A stretch of DNA of 64,000 nucleotides from assembly GCA_905234685.1 (NCBI GenBank), contig CAJOIR010000003.1, positions 10,586-74,585 of the forward strand, given 5' to 3'. The notes under the pieces are model-generated. The model saw only the letters and a list, made by a program, of their open reading frames with translations, did not search any database and was not told the origin of the DNA. The position numbers and the translations under genes were made by a program. Shown one piece after another: positions 1-8,807 of this stretch (positions are counted from its first letter, which is position 1; each line of letters opens with the position of its first letter). This stretch comes from Paludibacteraceae bacterium (GTDB lineage Bacteria; Bacteroidota; Bacteroidia; Bacteroidales; Paludibacteraceae).

Positions 1-132
1 GCTGAACTGAAGGCGCGGTTCTATCATTACAACATTGCTCCGTTTGAAGACCTTAACCATGTGTCTGTCGAAAAGGACGCAGTGCTTACAGCCGCACTCG
101 CAGCAAAGATTAACGACAAGAAAAACGGGTAA
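1..132 (+). CDS. C-terminal end of an unidentified protein (partial)
   Basis: An open frame runs from the first base of the window to a TAA at 130-132 and gives 43 residues ending in a lysine-rich tail (NDKKNG). The gene starts upstream of the window. Codon use looks like that of the neighbouring genes. The visible tail has no motif I can assign to a family, so no function is proposed. It is followed by about 100 bases without a gene and then by a hairpin that could end its transcript and that of groEL, which converges on it. Confidence 0.6.
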   Translation, partial: AELKARFYHYNIAPFEDLNHVSVEKDAVLTAALAAKINDKKNG

Positions 133-168
133 TGTGAGTAGCGGACATATATATCATGAAGCAATAAC

Positions 169-204
169 CATCCTAAGTTCATCCTAAGTTTATCCCAACC
201 TCGA
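169..204 (-). repeat. CTTAGGAT-unit repeat
   Basis: On the plus strand two perfect 11-base direct copies of CATCCTAAGTT (169-179 and 180-190) are followed by TATCCCAACCTCGAC. Read on the minus strand this is a GAGGTTGGGAT head followed by two ACTTAGGAT units. The same head and one unit occur at 62651-62674 on the plus strand. The site lies in the 161-base gap between the first gene and groEL. Confidence 0.6.
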
Positions 205-235
205 CATATCTCCTTATAAGAATACTATATAATAA

Positions 236-265
236 AGCAACGCACCTCGTTGAAGGTGCGTTGCT
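236..265. terminator. Hairpin terminator at the end of groEL
   Basis: A perfect 12-bp stem, AGCAACGCACCT (236-247) with AGGTGCGTTGCT (254-265), closes a 6-base loop. It lies 28 bases after the groEL stop. On the minus strand the stem is followed by an AT-rich stretch, so it can end groESL transcripts; it could also serve the gene on the plus strand. Confidence 0.8.
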
Positions 266-293
266 GTTAATTATGCATTATTATCTTTATGCA

Positions 294-1934
<1,641 letters not shown>

Positions 1935-1963
1935 TTAAGATTCTAAAATGTGAAATTTGAAGA

Positions 1964-2239
1964 TTAGCCGATTACTGCAAGAACATCCGACTGACGCATG
2001 ATGAGCAGTTTCTCGCCGTCGAGTTCGAGTTCTGTGCCTGCATATTTGCCGTAGAGCACTTTGTCGTCTACCTTGAGCACCATCTGTTCGTCTTTTGTTC
2101 CATTGCCTACTGCGAGAACTTCACCCTGCAACGGCTTTTCTTTTGCTGTGTCAGGAATGATGATTCCCCCGACAGTCTTTTCTTCTGCGGCAACCGGTTT
2201 AATAAGCACTCGGTCTGCCAGTGGTTTTACGTTTTTCAT
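1964..2239 (-). CDS. groS: Co-chaperonin GroES (10 kDa)
   Basis: This 91-residue protein is the lid of the GroEL ring. It begins [15 protein letters not shown], carries the mobile-loop region [12 protein letters not shown] near residues 18-29 and ends [11 protein letters not shown], all typical of GroES. The open frame extends 24 codons further upstream, but the start at 2239 is chosen because it matches the family N-terminus and lies about 45 bases after the transcription start predicted from the sigma-54-type promoter at 2295-2310. It is the first gene of the groES-groEL operon. Confidence 0.97.
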   Translation of the reverse strand: MKNVKPLADRVLIKPVAAEEKTVGGIIIPDTAKEKPLQGEVLAVGNGTKDEQMVLKVDDKVLYGKYAGTELELDGEKLLIMRQSDVLAVIG

Positions 2240-2294
2240 AATAATATATGTTTTTTGTTTGTTATTATTCTGTCTTGACTGACGTCTTAACAAT

Positions 2295-2310
2295 AGCACA
2301 TTTTGTGCCA
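2295..2310 (-). promoter_or_regulatory. Sigma-54 (-24/-12) promoter of groESL
   Basis: On the minus strand the sequence is TGGCACAAAATGTGCT. It has the GG and GC doublets of a sigma-54 promoter exactly 12 bases apart (consensus TGGCAC, five bases, TTGC). The predicted start is near 2284, 45 bases before the groES ATG. No TAnnTTTG housekeeping promoter was seen upstream of groES. The promoter core is itself nearly palindromic (GCACA TTT TGTGC). Confidence 0.7.
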
Positions 2311-2332
2311 AAGTGACATGGTGTATGTACTA

Positions 2333-2347
2333 CTGCCAAAATGGCAG
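2333..2347. promoter_or_regulatory. 15-bp palindrome upstream of the groESL promoter
   Basis: CTGCCA AAA TGGCAG is a perfect 6-bp inverted repeat with a 3-base centre. It lies 22 bases upstream of the sigma-54-type promoter. It is a plausible binding site for a dimeric regulator, but no specific protein can be named from sequence alone. Confidence 0.5.
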
Positions 2348-2380
2348 ACAAGAATATTTTAAAAAAAATGCAGCCAAGTG

Positions 2381-2411
2381 TTGTGTATTCGAAAAACTTG
2401 TAGTACCTTTG
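2381..2411 (+). promoter_or_regulatory. Housekeeping promoter of rpmB operon
   Basis: TTGTG at 2381-2385 and TACCTTTG at 2404-2411, 18 bases apart, match the Bacteroidota -33/-7 pattern. The transcript would have a leader of about 95 bases before rpmB. Confidence 0.6.
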
Positions 2412-2513
2412 CAGGCATTTTGGCGTGGAATGGTCTCGTTTAGACTAATGGAGGTGATAATGAGGAAGATAGGGTAGATTTGAGAAGAAAATTTAACTAA
2501 AAACTATAATAAA

Positions 2514-2753
2514 ATGTCAAAGATTTGTCAAATTACCGGCAAGAAAGCCATGGGTGGATGCAATGTGTCTCACTCAAAACGTCACACAAAGAGGACGTTT
2601 GATGTGAACCTCTTCCACAAGAAGTTCTACTGGGTAGAACAGGATTGCTGGATCAGCTTGAACGTGAGTGCGGCTGGTCTGCGTACAATTAACAAAATCG
2701 GTCTGGATGCAGCTTTGAAGCAGGCAGCCGAAAAAGGGTATCTTTACGAATAA
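2514..2753 (+). CDS. rpmB: 50S ribosomal protein L28
   Basis: This 79-residue basic protein is ribosomal protein L28 of the large subunit. The N-terminus [21 protein letters not shown] and the following [12 protein letters not shown] block are typical, and the C-terminal half has the conserved [20 protein letters not shown]. It heads a three-gene cluster with rpmG (18 bases downstream) and a DUF4295 protein, the standard Bacteroidota arrangement. A TTGTG/TACCTTTG promoter lies about 100 bases upstream. Confidence 0.98.
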   Translation: MSKICQITGKKAMGGCNVSHSKRHTKRTFDVNLFHKKFYWVEQDCWISLNVSAAGLRTINKIGLDAALKQAAEKGYLYE

Positions 2754-2771
2754 AAAAAGGAGGACAACAAG

Positions 2772-2960
2772 ATGGCAAAGAAATCAAAAGAAGCACGCGT
2801 ACAAGTGATACTTGAGTGCACAGAACACAAGGCCAGCGGTATGCCCGGTACAAGTCGTTACATCACGACAAAGAACCGTAAGAATACTCCTGAGCGTCTG
2901 GAGCTGAAGAAGTATAACCCGATTCTGAAGCGTTATACCATCCACAAAGAGATTAAGTAA
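2772..2960 (+). CDS. rpmG: 50S ribosomal protein L33
   Basis: This 62-residue basic protein is L33 of the large ribosomal subunit. It starts [20 protein letters not shown] and contains the family core [20 protein letters not shown] and [16 protein letters not shown] at the end. The zinc-binding cysteine pairs of the C+ form are absent (one Cys only), so this is the zinc-independent form. It is co-transcribed with rpmB upstream and the DUF4295 gene 23 bases downstream. Confidence 0.97.
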   Translation: MAKKSKEARVQVILECTEHKASGMPGTSRYITTKNRKNTPERLELKKYNPILKRYTIHKEIK

Positions 2961-2983
2961 TCAACAGCTAAACATTTTAGACT

Positions 2984-3136
2984 ATGGCAAAGAAAGCGGT
3001 GGCTACTCTTCAAACAGGTAGCGAAAGCAAGAAGCACTCTAAGTGCATTAAGATGGTTAAAAGTCCGAAGACCGGTGCTTACATCTTCCAAGAGGAAATC
3101 GTTCTTAACGATAACATAAAGGAATTCTTCGCATAA
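2984..3136 (+). CDS. DUF4295 small basic protein
   Basis: A 50-residue protein, MAKKAVATLQTGSESKKHSK at the start and NDNIKEFFA at the end. It matches the DUF4295 family, which in Bacteroidota follows rpmB and rpmG. The link to ribosomal genes suggests a ribosome-associated role, but no function is established that I know of. In many Bacteroidales ftsY follows this gene; here ftsY is elsewhere (62.7 kb) and a terminator follows directly, so the cluster ends here. Confidence 0.9.
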   Translation: MAKKAVATLQTGSESKKHSKCIKMVKSPKTGAYIFQEEIVLNDNIKEFFA

Positions 3137-3156
3137 AAAGCGGATATATAGACAAT

Positions 3157-3187
3157 AAAAGGCTTTCCTGATGGAGAGCCTTTTTTG
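3157..3187 (+). terminator. Intrinsic terminator of the rpmB-rpmG-DUF4295 operon
   Basis: AAAAGGCT (3157-3164) pairs with AGCCTTTT (3177-3184) and is followed by a T run. It lies 20 bases after the DUF4295 stop. Confidence 0.85.
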
Positions 3188-3249
3188 TATTACATCTCCC
3201 CAGAGGGTGAAGTAATATCTTGCCGAAGAAAAATGCGTGATTGTAGATG

Positions 3250-3280
3250 TTGTGTATGTAAAATATTATCACTAATTTTG
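3250..3280 (+). promoter_or_regulatory. Housekeeping promoter of the BACON lipoprotein gene
   Basis: TTGTG at 3250-3254 and TAATTTTG at 3273-3280 with 18 bases between them, about 60 bases before the ATG at 3342. Confidence 0.6.
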
Positions 3281-3341
3281 CAAACAAAATTAAAAAACAC
3301 ACTCAATTACTGAGAAATCGCTAATTATAAACAATACTACA

Positions 3342-5258
3342 ATGAAGAAATTTTGTTTATTTGCATTGACGGCACTGCTTTTTGCCGCATGCAACAATCC
3401 GAGTGCTGAGCCGGAGAAGGCAATACGTCTCAGTCAGGACACTTTGATGACTCCCTATACCGGAGGCGAGTACACATTCAGCGTGACAGCCGTTGACACT
3501 TGGACGGCTGCTTGCGAGGAGTCATGGATACGTCTTGACGCCACCTCAGGCAAGGCAGGCACTACCGAAGTGGGTATCAAAATCACTGTCAACAAGGAGA
3601 GCATTGAAAACCTCGGCAGGGTGACATTCACCTCCGGCGAGAACAAGGCCGTCCTTACCGTCATTCGTCTTGCCAAACCCGCTCCCTCATTGGTTGTCAC
3701 TTCCGACAAGGCGATAAACACGCCTAAAGAGGGTGGCACTTACACCATAATGGTGGAGGGCAATATCAAATGGTCAATCGCCAGCAACGCCTCATGGGCA
3801 AAGGTGAGCAAAGGCGTGAGTCAGAACAACGACAATATCACCGTGACAGTCTCAGCTGCCACAACTCCTGAGACTACCACGGCGACCATCACCGTGGCTC
3901 CTTACGGCGAAGGCAAGGAGGCAGGCGAACAGATAGTGACTATCACGCGCGGAGGCACCGACGCCACCTCGCTTACTGTTGACCCGACCGCTATTGACGC
4001 TCCCGCGGAAGGAGGCAACTTCACCGTCAACATCGAGTCCAACGCCCGCTGGCGCGTCTATAAAAGCTGGGATGCAGATTGGATAAATATCTATGGCACT
4101 ACCGAGAGCGTGAACAACGGTTCTTTCGGCATCATCGTTGAGGAAGCCACAAGTGTTGACCCTGCCACCGCCATTATCACCATAGAAGAAGTCCGCTCCG
4201 ACGGTTATACTCCTGTCGCAGTGCAGGTTACTGTCAATCGCGAGGGTAAGGCCGCTGCATCTCTCTCTGTCAGCCCGCTGAAGATAGACGCTCCCGCAGC
4301 AGGTGGCAAATATACCATAGAAATCAAGAGTAACTACCCGTGGACAGCATCACTTACCGGAGTGAAGATGTTCTCTGTTGACAAGACGGAGGGTAGCGGT
4401 GATGCCACAATGATTGTCACCGTGAAATCTTCTACAGAAGAAAAGGAAACGACAGGTACGATTGCTATATCAAGCAGTTTCGGCGGAGAACGGGCAAAGG
4501 TAAGTATCCGTCGTGCGGCATACGAAAAGCCGGGATTTTCCGTTAGTGCTACAAAGAAAGTATATTTCTCACGAGGCAACCTGTTTTATAAACCTGATGG
4601 TAATAAATGGAGTTTCCCCAAGTTGCAATATGTCTATAATGCTATGGGTAACAGGTATATGAATGAAGGTTATCTGGGTGGCGAGTACGACCTCTTCGGC
4701 TGGGGCACAGGGAAGAATCCTTTGAGGACATCTATTGATGACAATGATTACACATACAACGAGTGGGGCGACAACGTGATAGAGGGTGGTGCCAACGCTA
4801 CGTGGCGCACACTGACACGTGATGAATGGATGTATTTGTTGAAAAAGCGCCCGAATGCGGACAAACTTCATGCTTTGGCAAGTATAGATGTTTATCACGG
4901 ACATGTGATACTTCCTGATACATGGATTTTGCCTAACGGTTTGAGTTTCCGCACCTATGGGAATGTAGCCACAACATATGCCGATGCCAATAATTACACC
5001 TTCGACGAGTGGCAGATGATGGAAGACGCAGGTGCAATATTCCTGCCTGCGGCAGGTTGTCGCTATACAAATGATTCTGGAGAGAATGAGATAAGTGGAG
5101 TTGCTGAAACCGGCTATTATTGGACATCAACTTCACATACAGGGAACGGAAAAGCTCCCGCTTGGTTTATAACATTCTATGCTGATGATGGTTTTGATGA
5201 GGGCTTTGCCGGCGGACGAAACGGTATGTCAGTTCGCCTTGTGCAGGATGCTAACTAA
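3342..5258 (+). CDS. Lipoprotein with four BACON-type repeats and a C-terminal FISUMP-like domain
   Basis: This 638-residue protein has a lipoprotein signal peptide (lipobox LFAAC, Cys about residue 17), so it is probably anchored at the outer membrane or surface. Four repeats of about 90 residues follow (roughly 27-112, 118-204, 210-300 and 306-392), each with the BACON pattern of a GG-Y/F-T start, a central SN..W and a closing R. BACON domains are often carbohydrate- or mucin-binding modules. The last 240 residues hold FSRGNLFY, LFGWGTGKN, WRTLTRDEW and YYWTSTSH, a C-terminal module common in Bacteroidales surface proteins and resembling the FISUMP/formylglycine-sulfatase fold. A ligand cannot be read from the sequence. 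It is a single-gene unit with its own promoter and terminator. Confidence 0.85.
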   Translation: MKKFCLFALTALLFAACNNPSAEPEKAIRLSQDTLMTPYTGGEYTFSVTAVDTWTAACEESWIRLDATSGKAGTTEVGIKITVNKESIENLGRVTFTSGENKAVLTVIRLAKPAPSLVVTSDKAINTPKEGGTYTIMVEGNIKWSIASNASWAKVSKGVSQNNDNITVTVSAATTPETTTATITVAPYGEGKEAGEQIVTITRGGTDATSLTVDPTAIDAPAEGGNFTVNIESNARWRVYKSWDADWINIYGTTESVNNGSFGIIVEEATSVDPATAIITIEEVRSDGYTPVAVQVTVNREGKAAASLSVSPLKIDAPAAGGKYTIEIKSNYPWTASLTGVKMFSVDKTEGSGDATMIVTVKSSTEEKETTGTIAISSSFGGERAKVSIRRAAYEKPGFSVSATKKVYFSRGNLFYKPDGNKWSFPKLQYVYNAMGNRYMNEGYLGGEYDLFGWGTGKNPLRTSIDDNDYTYNEWGDNVIEGGANATWRTLTRDEWMYLLKKRPNADKLHALASIDVYHGHVILPDTWILPNGLSFRTYGNVATTYADANNYTFDEWQMMEDAGAIFLPAAGCRYTNDSGENEISGVAETGYYWTSTSHTGNGKAPAWFITFYADDGFDEGFAGGRNGMSVRLVQDAN

Positions 5259-5288
5259 GACAGTAGCTGTTACAGAATAGCAAACAGG

Positions 5289-5317
5289 AAAGGCTTTACA
5301 TGAGTAGAGCCTTTCTT
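5289..5317 (+). terminator. Intrinsic terminator of the BACON lipoprotein gene
   Basis: AAAGGCT (5289-5295) pairs with AGCCTTT (5308-5314) and runs into TCTTG. It resembles the terminator at 3157. Confidence 0.7.
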
Positions 5318-5349
5318 GTTGCGTATATGAAATATTATCACTATTTTTG
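5317..5349 (+). promoter_or_regulatory. Housekeeping promoter of the lipid kinase gene
   Basis: TTGTTG at 5317-5322 and TATTTTTG at 5342-5349, about 50 bases before the ATG at 5397. Confidence 0.55.
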
Positions 5350-5396
5350 CAAGCGAAATCTATTAAACGATACCTTAATATATATAATATTATACC

Positions 5397-6335
5397 ATGC
5401 TGGGAATAATCATTAACCCGAAATCGGGCAAGTCAACCTACCGAAGACAGCGTCTCTATTTGTTTCATTTGCTGAAACAGCGTAATCAACAGTTTGAGTA
5501 TAAGGTTACCAAATACGCTACACATGCCACCGAACTGGCACGTGAACTGGTGGAGGATGGTTATGACGAGATTCTGGTTCTCGGAGGTGACGGCACCCTC
5601 TCGGAGGTGATTGACGGTATAATGCATGCGCAAGTATCTGAGCAGCAGCGTAAGAAAGTGGCATTTGGTCTGATGCCTCGCGGCACAGGTAACGACTGGG
5701 GGCGTTTCTGGGGTCTTACTCGTGACTACAAACGCTCTCTTGACATATTTTTCAACACCGGCAGACGTCAGACAGTTGATGTGGGTTGCCTTACCCTCTG
5801 GCGCAACGGAGAGGCGGAGAAACACTATTTTATCAATTCTGTCGGTTTCGGTATCGACTCAAAGACATGCCAGCGTGCGCAAGTGCTTAAATACTATGTT
5901 GGCAGTCATGGTTTGAACTACTTCTTCGGTCTTCTGTCGGCAGTGTTTACGCATAAGTCACTGCCTGTGGAACTAACGACAGACGGAGGTCTGCGTCTGC
6001 ATGAACTGATGTTTACGATGAATATAGGCAATGGGCCGTTCTCTGGTGGCGGCATACGTCAAAACCCTGATGCAGACCCTCGTGATGGCATTTTCCACGG
6101 TATGTTTGTTACAAAACCAACTTTCCGACTGATAATGTCAGCGTTGCCCAAACTCTTCAACGGACGACTGAAAGAAATATCATTCATCAACTATTTTACT
6201 GCCAAAGAGGTAATGTTACGGACTAAAGAGCATGTGATGTTCGAGAAAGACGGCATACTGGTTGATGCTTGTGGTCCATACAAAATAGAAATCATACCTT
6301 CCGCATTGCAGATGGTTGTGCCAAGTAAAATTTGA
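5397..6335 (+). CDS. Diacylglycerol kinase-family lipid kinase (YegS/BmrU-like)
   Basis: This 312-residue cytosolic enzyme belongs to the diacylglycerol kinase/sphingosine kinase superfamily. The nucleotide-binding motifs are clear: INPKSGK at residues 6-12, GGDGTLSEV at 63-71 and MPRGTGNDWGR near 92-102. A second beta-rich domain follows, with the NGPFSGGGIRQNP stretch near 207-219. The family phosphorylates diacylglycerol or related lipids with ATP; the exact substrate here is unknown. The next gene starts 4 bases after its stop, so the two are probably co-transcribed. Confidence 0.93.
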   Translation: MLGIIINPKSGKSTYRRQRLYLFHLLKQRNQQFEYKVTKYATHATELARELVEDGYDEILVLGGDGTLSEVIDGIMHAQVSEQQRKKVAFGLMPRGTGNDWGRFWGLTRDYKRSLDIFFNTGRRQTVDVGCLTLWRNGEAEKHYFINSVGFGIDSKTCQRAQVLKYYVGSHGLNYFFGLLSAVFTHKSLPVELTTDGGLRLHELMFTMNIGNGPFSGGGIRQNPDADPRDGIFHGMFVTKPTFRLIMSALPKLFNGRLKEISFINYFTAKEVMLRTKEHVMFEKDGILVDACGPYKIEIIPSALQMVVPSKI

Positions 6336-6339
6336 TTCT

Positions 6340-7074
6340 ATGTTACGCCAGTCATTAGACAAAATATTGTTCTTTGACATTGAGACGGCTCCCAATGTGG
6401 AGGAGTATGCAATGCTGTCAGAGGAAATGCAGCATCTCTGGAGCGAGAAATACGACAAGTTGAGTGCCGCTACGCCGCAGAAGTATGAGTGCTATGATTC
6501 GGCTGCCGAGGCATGGGAACAGGCTGCTATTTATGCCGAGTATGGGCGGGTCGTCTGTATTTCAGTTGGTATTTGTTATATTAAAGACCGTGAGTGGCAT
6601 CTGCGTACCAAGTCATTCTGCGGAAGTGACGAGAAGCAGATACTGATAGACTTCTTTGAGTTGCTTGGCAAGTTCATGCTCACACCGTATCATACGTTAT
6701 GCGGACACAACATCAAGGAGTTTGATGTGCCTTATGTCTGCCGCAGAGCGCTGATAAATGGTATTGGTCTGCCTGATTGTCTGCAGATTGCAGGAAAGAA
6801 ACCGTGGGAGGTGCAGTTTGTTGACACTATGGAGTTGTGGAAATTCGGTGACTACAAGAGTTTCACCTCACTAAAGACACTTACTGCCATATTCGGCATA
6901 CCTACACCGAAAGACGATATTGATGGTAGCGAAGTGGCAAGGGTATATTACAAAGAAAAAGATATCAACCGCATATCTGTCTATTGTCAGAAAGACGTTG
7001 TTGCCACTACACAGGTTTTCCTTCGTCTAAACGGCGAACCCTGTATCAATCAGGAAAACATTGAATCAGTGTAG
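6340..7074 (+). CDS. Predicted 3'-5' exonuclease, PolB-like DEDDy family
   Basis: This 244-residue protein matches the family of stand-alone exonucleases related to the proofreading domain of B-family DNA polymerases (PF10108 type). It has the metal-binding motif FFDIETAPN at residues 11-19, then CGHNIKEFDVPYVCRRA, WKFGDYKSFTSLKTL, and the last motif YCQKDVVATTQ. These fit a DEDDy nuclease. The frame opens at 6316, but the ATG at 6340 is chosen because it sits 4 bases after the lipid kinase stop and gives the usual N-terminus. Its end overlaps the end of the convergent recQ by 9 bases. Confidence 0.9.
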   Translation: MLRQSLDKILFFDIETAPNVEEYAMLSEEMQHLWSEKYDKLSAATPQKYECYDSAAEAWEQAAIYAEYGRVVCISVGICYIKDREWHLRTKSFCGSDEKQILIDFFELLGKFMLTPYHTLCGHNIKEFDVPYVCRRALINGIGLPDCLQIAGKKPWEVQFVDTMELWKFGDYKSFTSLKTLTAIFGIPTPKDDIDGSEVARVYYKEKDINRISVYCQKDVVATTQVFLRLNGEPCINQENIESV

Positions 7075-8778
7075 TTTGTTTTTCTCTCTGCATACATCGC
7101 ATTTGCCGCAAGGCTCTGATTCTGTCTCTCCGAAGTAAGCGAGCAACAGTTGCGAGCGGCAGAACTGAGTCTGCGAGGCGTACTCCTGCATAGCGGTAAT
7201 GCGCTTGATATATTGTTCCTGACGGTCTTCAAATACTGACTTTGGCAACTTTACATATCTGAGTTCTTGCCGCTCAAGAGGGTAGTGGAGATATGGAGTT
7301 TTCCTGCGAGGTATGTAGGTAAGCAGGTGTTCACGCGCTAAGTTGACAAGTTCTGTATTTAACAGTTTGTTGTCAATGCCAAGTCTCTCAGAAAGTATAT
7401 TGTCGTTTATATACACCGGGTCGGCAAAGATACCGGTATATGTGCGCAGCAGCAGACTGACGATTCTCTCCTGACGTGGTGTCAGTTGTGCGGAATATAA
7501 CTCTTCGCGTGTTACCTGCATCTTAACGCGCGGATTTGTTTCTGTCTCCTCAATGTAATTTAAATAGCCTGCCTGCGAAAGCAGTTGCAAGGCGCTCATT
7601 GTTGGCAGTAGAGGCAGATGTTTGTCTGCGCAGAACTTCTCGAATGGAAAAACGAAAGTGTGGTCAAGTCCTGAGCCTATACCTACTTCAAGCCAGTTTC
7701 CTGCCGCCTCATACACTCGTTTTACGAAGTCGCGGTCAGGGTAGTTGTCTTGAACACGCTTCTTCAACTTTATTTTGTCATCATTGTTGTAGAGCAACAC
7801 TGCGTATGCTGTTTTGCCATCTCTGCCTGCGCGACCTGCCTCCTGAAAATACGCCTCGAGCGAATCCGGCAAGTCAAGATGAATCACAGTGCGTACGTCA
7901 GGTTTGTCAATACCCATGCCGAAGGCGTTGGTGGCAACCATGACACGTGTCTCGCCTGATTTCCAACTCTTTTGCTTTCCGTCTTTGTCACTGTTGCTGA
8001 GTCCGGCATGGTAGTGTGTGGCGGTAATGCCTTCCTTTACCAGCAAGTCCGCGACCTCCGTTGTATTCTTTCTGCTTCTAACATATACTATGCTACTGCC
8101 TGGTACGCTATGTAGTATATGCAGCAGTTGCCCGAATTTGTCATCGGTGGTGCGCACCACATAGCATAGGTTGTCTCTGGCAAAAGACTTCTTCAGCACA
8201 TTCTTATGCTTAAAAAGCAGTTTATCTTGTATGTCACAAACCACTTCAGGTGTGGCGGTGGCAGTGAGTGCGAGCACAGGCACGTCTGGCAACGCCTTGC
8301 GTATCTGTGCTATACGCAGGTAGGCAGGGCGAAAGTCATAACCCCACTGCGAGATACAGTGTGCCTCGTCAACGGCGATGAGACAGACTGGCAGGGTGGT
8401 GAGTTGCTTGATAAAGTCTCTTGCCTCCAACCGCTCGGGTGAGACATACAGGAATTTGCGGTTGCCGTAGCGGCATTTGTCAAGAGTGATGGCAATGTCG
8501 TCTTGGGTAAGACCGGTGTAAATTGCCTCGGCGAAGATGTCGTGTTGACGAAGATTCTCCACTTGGTCTTTCATCAGTGCTATAAGCGGAGTGATAACCA
8601 GACATAATCCCTCTTTCGCCATTGTCGGCACTTGAAAACACAGCGACTTGCCTCCGCCTGTTGGCATCAGAGCAAGAGTGTCGCGACCACTGCCTATACT
8701 TTCAATGATTTCCGCCTGTAACGGGCGGAAATCATCATAATGCCAGTATTGGCGTAATATGGATAAATATTGTTCGAT
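7066..8778 (-). CDS. recQ: ATP-dependent DNA helicase RecQ, no standard start codon visible
   Basis: This protein is a RecQ-family 3'-5' helicase for recombination and repair. From the first ATG (8667) it would have 533 residues and begin inside Walker A (MPTGGGKS). The frame stays open to a stop at 8800-8802 and the extra part encodes conserved RecQ sequence (YWHYDDFRPLQAEII, then GRDTLALMPTGGGKS), so the real protein must start upstream. No ATG, GTG or TTG exists there; the candidates are ATC at 8776-8778 (used here) or ATA at 8758-8760. Further motifs are DEAHCISQWGYDFRPAY, QEAGRAGRDG and a final zinc-binding cluster (CRSQLLLAYFGE, CGKCDVC). It ends at the zinc module and has no HRDC domain. 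It follows gltX on the same strand. Confidence 0.9.
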   Translation of the reverse strand: MEQYLSILRQYWHYDDFRPLQAEIIESIGSGRDTLALMPTGGGKSLCFQVPTMAKEGLCLVITPLIALMKDQVENLRQHDIFAEAIYTGLTQDDIAITLDKCRYGNRKFLYVSPERLEARDFIKQLTTLPVCLIAVDEAHCISQWGYDFRPAYLRIAQIRKALPDVPVLALTATATPEVVCDIQDKLLFKHKNVLKKSFARDNLCYVVRTTDDKFGQLLHILHSVPGSSIVYVRSRKNTTEVADLLVKEGITATHYHAGLSNSDKDGKQKSWKSGETRVMVATNAFGMGIDKPDVRTVIHLDLPDSLEAYFQEAGRAGRDGKTAYAVLLYNNDDKIKLKKRVQDNYPDRDFVKRVYEAAGNWLEVGIGSGLDHTFVFPFEKFCADKHLPLLPTMSALQLLSQAGYLNYIEETETNPRVKMQVTREELYSAQLTPRQERIVSLLLRTYTGIFADPVYINDNILSERLGIDNKLLNTELVNLAREHLLTYIPRRKTPYLHYPLERQELRYVKLPKSVFEDRQEQYIKRITAMQEYASQTQFCRSQLLLAYFGETESEPCGKCDVCREKNKLH

Positions 8779-8807
8779 GTTATAGTTATACCTTAATTCT
8801 TAACCTC

